Assembly: GCF_040802235.1 (NCBI RefSeq)
Contig: NC_133158.1
Coordinates: forward strand, 84,740,501-84,804,500
Origin: Manis javanica
Taxonomy: Eukaryota; Chordata; Mammalia; Pholidota; Manidae
Length of the DNA: 64,000 bases
Reading direction: 5' to 3'
Position 1 is the first letter of the stretch. Every line of letters begins with the position of its first letter. Made by a program: the position numbers and the translations under genes. This document shows positions 59,015-64,000 of this stretch, one piece after another. The notes under the pieces were generated by a model. That model was not told the origin of the DNA. It was given only the letters and a program-made list of their open reading frames with translations, and did no database searches.

Positions 59015-59755
59015 TCTTTTTTCCCCCAGCTTTATTTAGGTATAATTGATAAATAAAATTGTAATATATTTTAAAGTGTACAATGTGATTATTTGATATA
59101 TGTATATGTATACAAAGTGAAATGATTCCCACAATCAAGTTAACCCATCACCTTACATTGTTACTTTTTTTTTCTTCTGGTGAGAACACTTAAGATCTAT
59201 TCTCTTAGCAAATTTTGAATATACAGTACAGTACAATTAACTATAGTCACCAGGCACTACATGAGATCCTCAGAACTTACTCATCTTTTAATTGAAAGTT
59301 TGCACCCTTTAAGCAGCTTCTCCCTATTTCCCCACCCCCAGAGCCCAGCAACCACCATTCTACTCTCTGTTTCTATGAATCTGACTTCAAGTTTCTACAT
59401 ATATTTGATCTCGAACAGTATTTGTCTTTGTCTGGTTTATTTCACTTAGCATAATTCCCTAATGTTGTATCTTTATCCATTCATCTGTAAAAGGACACTT
59501 AGTTTGTTCCCACATCTTGGCTATTGTGAATAATGCTGTAATGAACATGGGGTACAGGTATGTCTGAGGTAGAGATTTTGCCTCTGGATTATACACAGAA
59601 GTGGCACTGTTGGATGATATGGTAGTTTGAGTCTTAATTTCTTGAGGAAACTTTATGCTGTTTTCCACAGTAGTTGCACCAATATACATTCCCACCAAGT
59701 GTACAAGGGTTCCCTTCTCTCCACATTCTCACCATCAGTTATGTCTTTACAATGT
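59015..59755 (-). mobile_element. 5'-truncated L1, antisense
   Basis: The plus strand starts with L1 3' UTR in reverse ('agctttatttaggtataattgataaataaaattgtaatata', 'tacagtacagtacaattaactatagtcacc'). The minus-strand frame at 59698-59459 encodes the ORF2 C terminus MFITALFTIAKMWEQTKCPF. About 740 bp remain. Confidence 0.85.
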
Positions 59756-60039
59756 TACTTGGTTTCTAATCTTTGTCTGCCCTGTTCCATTTTGTAATCA
59801 TTCACAAGGTAACATTCTTAAAGTACAATCATGAAAATCACTTTTTCTAAAACAAACATACAAACAACAAACAAAACAAGACCAGTCTTCAGTGCCTGTG
59901 GTTTAACTATTTAAGCCTGACTGTTAGTTTTCACCAAGCAATATCAGAAAACTCAATAAAAGGAAAATGATACATAATCCCACTACAGGAAATGATTACT
60001 GTTGATATTTTGTCATAAATATTCCCAGGCTTGTATTGT
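59756..60039. other. Intergenic
   Basis: Nothing recognised. Confidence 0.5.
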
Positions 60040-60190
60040 TAAACTGAATTTAGTTGAATGTTTATGTACCAGTCATTGTTCTAAGCACTTAGAATATAGT
60101 TGTGGAAAAAAAAATTCCTGCCCTCATGGAATTTATATTCTAGTGGCAGGGAGGAATAAAGAGGTGGATAATAAACAAAAATGAGACAAT
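60040..60190 (-). repeat. L2 3' end, antisense
   Basis: It shows 'tgtaccagtcattgttctaagcacttagaatatagt' and 'cctgccctcatggaatttatattctagtgg'. Confidence 0.7.
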
Positions 60191-61255
60191 ATATTAAAAA
60201 TGTAAAAAAGGACAAGGAAAAGGGATTAGGATTACTACTGGGAAGGGGATTAAATTAGCTGTTAAATTTTGGATGGGATTCAATTGCATATTTATAACTA
60301 TTCTGAGAACAAATTTTGGCCAAGTGAATTGACCAAGCGTTAATCACTAATGAGCTAAAGTCAGATATCAACTTCACAGAGTGAACTTCCGAGATAAATT
60401 AAAACCTTAAAATTTTATCCAAAAATGTGTTATTAAACTTTGTCACTAAATACTTCAGTATATGACTTTTCAAAAGTTGACATTGCAGCGTATGTAGATA
60501 GCACACACAGTTTTTCAGCACTGACAAGTATTGTTAGCACTGTGATACACATTTTTTGTATCAAGATACTCATTTTCAATTGAAGTCTTTAGGAAAGTAA
60601 CATTTTTCTTTCAGGTACCTTATGTTTCTCTAACATGCCCTTCTTCAAACTCTATTTATGTCTGTTTTGGAGATTATTTGTTATGAAATGTTGTTGATTC
60701 ACGGTTTGGGAAGTTTTCCCTTCTTGCAAAATTTTGACATCTCAAAATCAGTGCTCTGCTATTTCCTCCTCACAAGATGAGGAGATGCCCAAATTGAGCC
60801 TTTACTTCAAAGACTCATGGTCTAAATGCATTTAAATATTGAACAATTAAATGAATTAATGACTTAAAGATCACTGTGTTTAATGTTTTGATTGCTAGCA
60901 CACCATCAATTCTACACAGATAAGTATCATATTTATAATTAAATCACTCTGGGCTGGGAATAAGGTGGGGAATGGGGAATAGATTGACATGGTAGAGACA
61001 GACACAGAAAGAAGGAAGATATTTTAAAAGAGCGAAGTGTCTTTTATGTTCAATAATTCCACTGCAAATGTTATCGGAAAAAGTGTCTCTAATATCACCT
61101 TCCATCCAAGTGGATCACAGAACCATAGAAAGGTGGAGGTGGAAGAGACCCTTGAAGATGACAAGCCTATTGACTTTCACTCACACACATAGTAAATCAA
61201 TTGATATATTCATTTAGGCAGAAGTTTTAGAAGTGATCATAGTAAATACACCTTA
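60191..61255. other. Intergenic
   Basis: AT-rich, nothing recognised. Confidence 0.5.
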
Positions 61256-61257
61256 AA

Positions 61258-61450
61258 TACTATTTCACACATATTAATTGCTTCACAATTCTTAAGTCCT
61301 TATATCAACACTATGAAAACCCACTATTATCCCCATTTTACAGATGATATTACTGAGGCTCAGAGAAGGTAAGCAATGTGCTTAAAGTTACACAACCAAT
61401 AAGTGGCAGAGTTTCATGATCTGAATCCAGGCTGTTTAGCTCCAGAGGAA
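61258..61450 (-). repeat. MIR SINE, antisense
   Basis: 'ccattttacagatgatattactgaggctcagagaaggtaagcaatgtgcttaaagttacacaacc' is a well-preserved MIR antisense core. Confidence 0.85.
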
Positions 61451-61533
61451 GCCTTAAACATTCAGTAACATATTTCAATGGTGTATGTCTACACACAAGA
61501 AGTGGATGTAATATGCAAAAGACAAAACCATTG

Positions 61534-62516
61534 TCAGGCAGCTGCATCTGGGGAGGTCTCTCCCTAATCACTAGGTAAAATCTCAACCTTGACTCTGATC
61601 AAGAAAGAATTCTCAAACAGGTCAGAGAGTGTAGGTAAGGAAGGAATTCATTAAAGCTAGAGTAGCAGCAAATGGCAGCAGCGGAGTGGGCAGCAAAGAG
61701 CAAGGAAAAACACAGGGAGGAAAGGGAAGGCAATAGAACTCCTGCTCAGCATAAGGCAAATCCTTGCCAACTCCTGAAGCCAGTGTCACCTGGTGTCCAG
61801 TGTCTGCTTGAATCTGCACGGCATGGGAAGTAAACTCTTTCACCCCAGGATGTGGGATGGATTGAGATTATGTTCTGAGGACTTCCCAAAGCAAAGAAAG
61901 AAGATTTTCGGGAAGGTGCTAAAGAGCATGATATTAGAGCTGCAGTCAGGTCCAGATCACCCATGTGACAGGAATTTACAAGCCCAAATCAGAGAGTTTA
62001 GTAGCCCTTCCCTACTTGTCTAAAGTAGGACAGAGAGTGAAGACTTGTGCTTAAATCCAGAAAGTTGGATGAAATGGTGAAGTAACAAAGACACTTACCA
62101 CTGGAAGAGCACAGGGGGCAAAACACACTAAGTTGAGCCCTGAGAAGTCTTTAAGGCAAAGTACACACTCAAAGGACGGGAGCGTGGGCAACCTCAGAAA
62201 GGAAGCACACTTAAGGTTTTAGGATTCTGTTGTTTAAGGCTTTCAAGAATGTGGCAAAGAGCAGGGCATCTAGGCTTCACATGTGGTCTCATGTTGTCTA
62301 TCTCCAGTGAGAGACATTATGTAATCATGCATAGTCCTTCAGATATTATGTAAGATAAATTTAACACAAGGAATATCTTCATCCTGTTCTCCTACAAGAT
62401 AGTGGTTGTCCTCAAGCAGTGGGGACATATCACTTAGGACTGCCTGCCCTGCCTTAAGATAGGGTCAGTTGTTGGCTAGTTACCATATAACATCTTAGGC
62501 CTCTTCCCTCCTAACA
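61534..62516 (-). mobile_element. Possible solitary LTR, unassigned family
   Basis: On the minus strand the block could run from TGTTAGGAGGGAAGAGGCCT to CAGCTGCCTGACA, giving TG...CA ends about 980 bp apart. Its composition and purine-rich stretches are LTR-like. No target-site duplication, poly(A) signal or family match could be shown, and no retroviral genes are present. Confidence 0.3.
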
Positions 62517-62879
62517 CCCTGGTTTTTTAAATGAAATCTTACTTACCCTCCTGTTCTTCCTATACTGTTTATACCTTGACATTTTTCATCATAGGCAGGA
62601 AAAACCAACCATGATGCTTGTCCCATGTCTCTGCCCTACCTCAAAACGAGCTGTTTGAAGGTGATAGAATTTGAGAAAGTTTTTCTCAAAAATATTTTTT
62701 TGGCTATAATATTTTTACATCATAAATGCCAAAACAAAATAAAAATGTGGGCGGTCAAGCAATCTCATTTGCTTCCATTATCTCTGTGATTTATAGCCTT
62801 CCTAGAGTTTTCAGTTGCTTTTAACTTTTGGCTAATGTCTTCATTCGCAACTTTTAATCTCACCATTTTTCTTTCTCAA
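62517..62879. other. Intergenic, just upstream of the PROS1 CpG island
   Basis: AT-rich, no recognised feature. Confidence 0.55.
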
Positions 62880-63070
62880 CCTAGATGCGCCCCCGGACTC
62901 TTGAGTCCTCGAAGTTCTCTTGGCCACTCAGCCTCCCACCCCAGCTCGCTGCTTTTTCACTGTTGGCTTCCCCTTCCCCTGGGGAAACTGCCGGAGCCAG
63001 GGAACGCTGGAGCTCGGGAGCAGGCGAGGAAGGATGCCTCTGCAGTGTTTACTAGGCCTCCGGTTTCTCC

Positions 63071-63098
63071 CGGAGCCCTGCCCCCGGAGCCCTGCCCC
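63071..63098. repeat. 14-bp tandem repeat in PROS1 promoter
   Basis: CGGAGCCCTGCCCC occurs twice, back to back, about 210 bp upstream of the PROS1 start codon. Confidence 0.95.
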
Positions 63099-63309
63099 CA
63101 GCTCCGGAAAGCTTCCAGGAAACGTCCCCGTTATCACTCCTCGGGCTGGGGGCTGGGAGCGGGCGGTCCCCTCCGCCCCGCTCCGGCCCTTCCGCGGGCG
63201 CGCGCTTACTGGCGGGGCCGCTGCGCCGTAGTCCTCAGGCAGCGGCGCCCGGGCTCAGGTTCCCTGCGCACCGCGCCACGGTCCCGCCCGCAACTCTGCC
63301 CGCTTGGGG

Positions 63310-63385
63310 ATGAGGGTCTTGGGTGGGCGCTGCGGGGCGCTGCTGGCGTGCCTCGCCCTAGTGCTTCCCGTCTCAGAGGCAAACT
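63310..63385 (+). CDS. PROS1: Protein S, coding exon 1 (signal peptide)
   Basis: ATG at 63310 opens MRVLGGRCGALLACLALVLP followed by VSEAN, nearly identical to the signal peptide of human protein S. A hydrophobic core of Leu, Ala and Val sits after Arg7. The exon ends with a single T at 63385 before donor GTGAGT, so the Gla-domain exon must follow outside the window. Protein S is a secreted plasma anticoagulant, cofactor of activated protein C, and a ligand of TAM receptors. The long ORF starting at 62835 overlaps this exon in another frame and is not the product. The gene is transcribed away from ARL13B. Confidence 0.96.
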
Positions 63386-64000
63386 GTGAGTAATCAACAG
63401 CGTCTTGTCTTCTGTTTTTCCCATCAGTGGCCTTTCGGTAGGACTTTGTTTTCTAGGGCTGCAGCCTCCCAGAAAGTTTCCAGTAAGCCCCCGATAACCA
63501 CCCGGCTGATGGAAGCAGCTGTCGATCTAGCGAGCAGTGTAATGGTGGGGCAAGGCCAATATATGCCCTGCTCTGGGGATCGAGTGTTGCCTACGGCACA
63601 GATTCAAGAACCTGTGTGACACTAAACAGCAATGAAGGAATTAGAACACTTAACACCTTTGCTCCCAAGAGCTTACGTTCCCCGTCAGAGGGCAGAAATG
63701 AGCATATTCCATTGCAAATTTTGCAATTTCTGGACTTTGAGCTTGGCTTGCTTATCTCAACATTGACAAACGAATTGTTTTAGGATTGACTGCGGGTTTG
63801 CATAGCAATAGGTAGATGTCATTTTCTAACCTTGAAATCAGAAGGACTGTTAAATATTGTATGTCTCAGGTCATTTTTTTACTGAGGATTTTTGACACTG
63901 AGTGCCACTGATTTGAGGTTGTGGCATGAATTCTTTATACTTTATGTTTGTATTTCCAGTTCTTTATGTTCCCATGCCTGGATTAGAGGCAGGATATTGA
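63386..64000 (+). other. PROS1: PROS1 intron 1, 5' part
   Basis: Intron sequence after the GTGAGT donor. The GC-rich character fades by about 63600. No repeat, second exon or other gene was recognised up to the end of the window. Confidence 0.8.

Larger units (their letters stand above)
62880..63385 (+). promoter_or_regulatory. PROS1: CpG island and promoter of PROS1
   Basis: GC-rich, CpG-containing DNA runs from about 62880 through exon 1. GC-box-like cores (CCGCCCCGC near 63174) and a 14-bp tandem repeat (63071-63098) are visible. No TATA box is seen close to the start codon. Local composition contrasts sharply with the AT-rich DNA before 62820. The exact transcription start cannot be read. 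Confidence 0.75.

Noticed and set aside
62835..63389. 184-codon plus-strand ORF overlapping PROS1 exon 1
   Set aside because: It lies in GC-rich promoter DNA where stops are rare, is low in complexity (Pro, Arg, Ala, Gly), and runs in a different frame from the clear protein S signal peptide.

Overview
This window is an ordinary piece of AT-rich mammalian chromosome with intron-rich genes and old interspersed repeats. It carries the ARL13B - STX19 - PROS1 neighbourhood, syntenic with human chromosome 3q11. Translated exons match these three genes closely enough to name them. No Alu, B1/B2, carnivore SINEC, ruminant BovB/tRNA SINE or equine ERE sequence was recognised. SINE-type repeats are only old MIR copies, while L1 copies are common. 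That argues against primate, rodent, carnivore, ruminant and horse. A SINE-poor laurasiatherian such as a pangolin would fit, but this is a low-confidence inference.

Layout. ARL13B (a ciliary ARF-family GTPase) is on the minus strand. Its first coding exon lies at 55791-55849 in a CpG island, and eight further coding exons follow down to 7742-7810. They add up to 405 codons plus one base. The last short coding exon and the 3' UTR were not found and should lie beyond position 1. STX19 (a palmitoylated Qa-SNARE without a membrane anchor) sits on the plus strand inside ARL13B intron 3, with its whole coding region in one exon (30689-31576). PROS1 (vitamin K-dependent protein S) starts on the plus strand at 63310, head-to-head with ARL13B and about 7.5 kb away. 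Only its signal-peptide exon is inside the window.

The rest is intron or intergenic DNA filled with repeats. These include an old L1 (1-2080), a nearly complete but decayed Tigger1 DNA transposon (4680-6378), a near full-length dead L1 in ARL13B intron 1 (about 49680-55505), long L2 copies (32220-34080, 48420-49000, 57860-58560), many MIRs, hAT and Tigger MITEs, and MaLR-type LTRs.

I see no undescribed multi-gene system. The points most worth checking are: a 59-bp diverged copy of part of ARL13B exon 3 in intron 2; a 201-nt segment in intron 6 with good splice sites that would act as a poison exon; an RFX X-box-like motif in the ARL13B promoter; the L1 promoter region placed just upstream of ARL13B exon 2; and a near-perfect 69-bp dispersed duplication at 44.7/45.5 kb.
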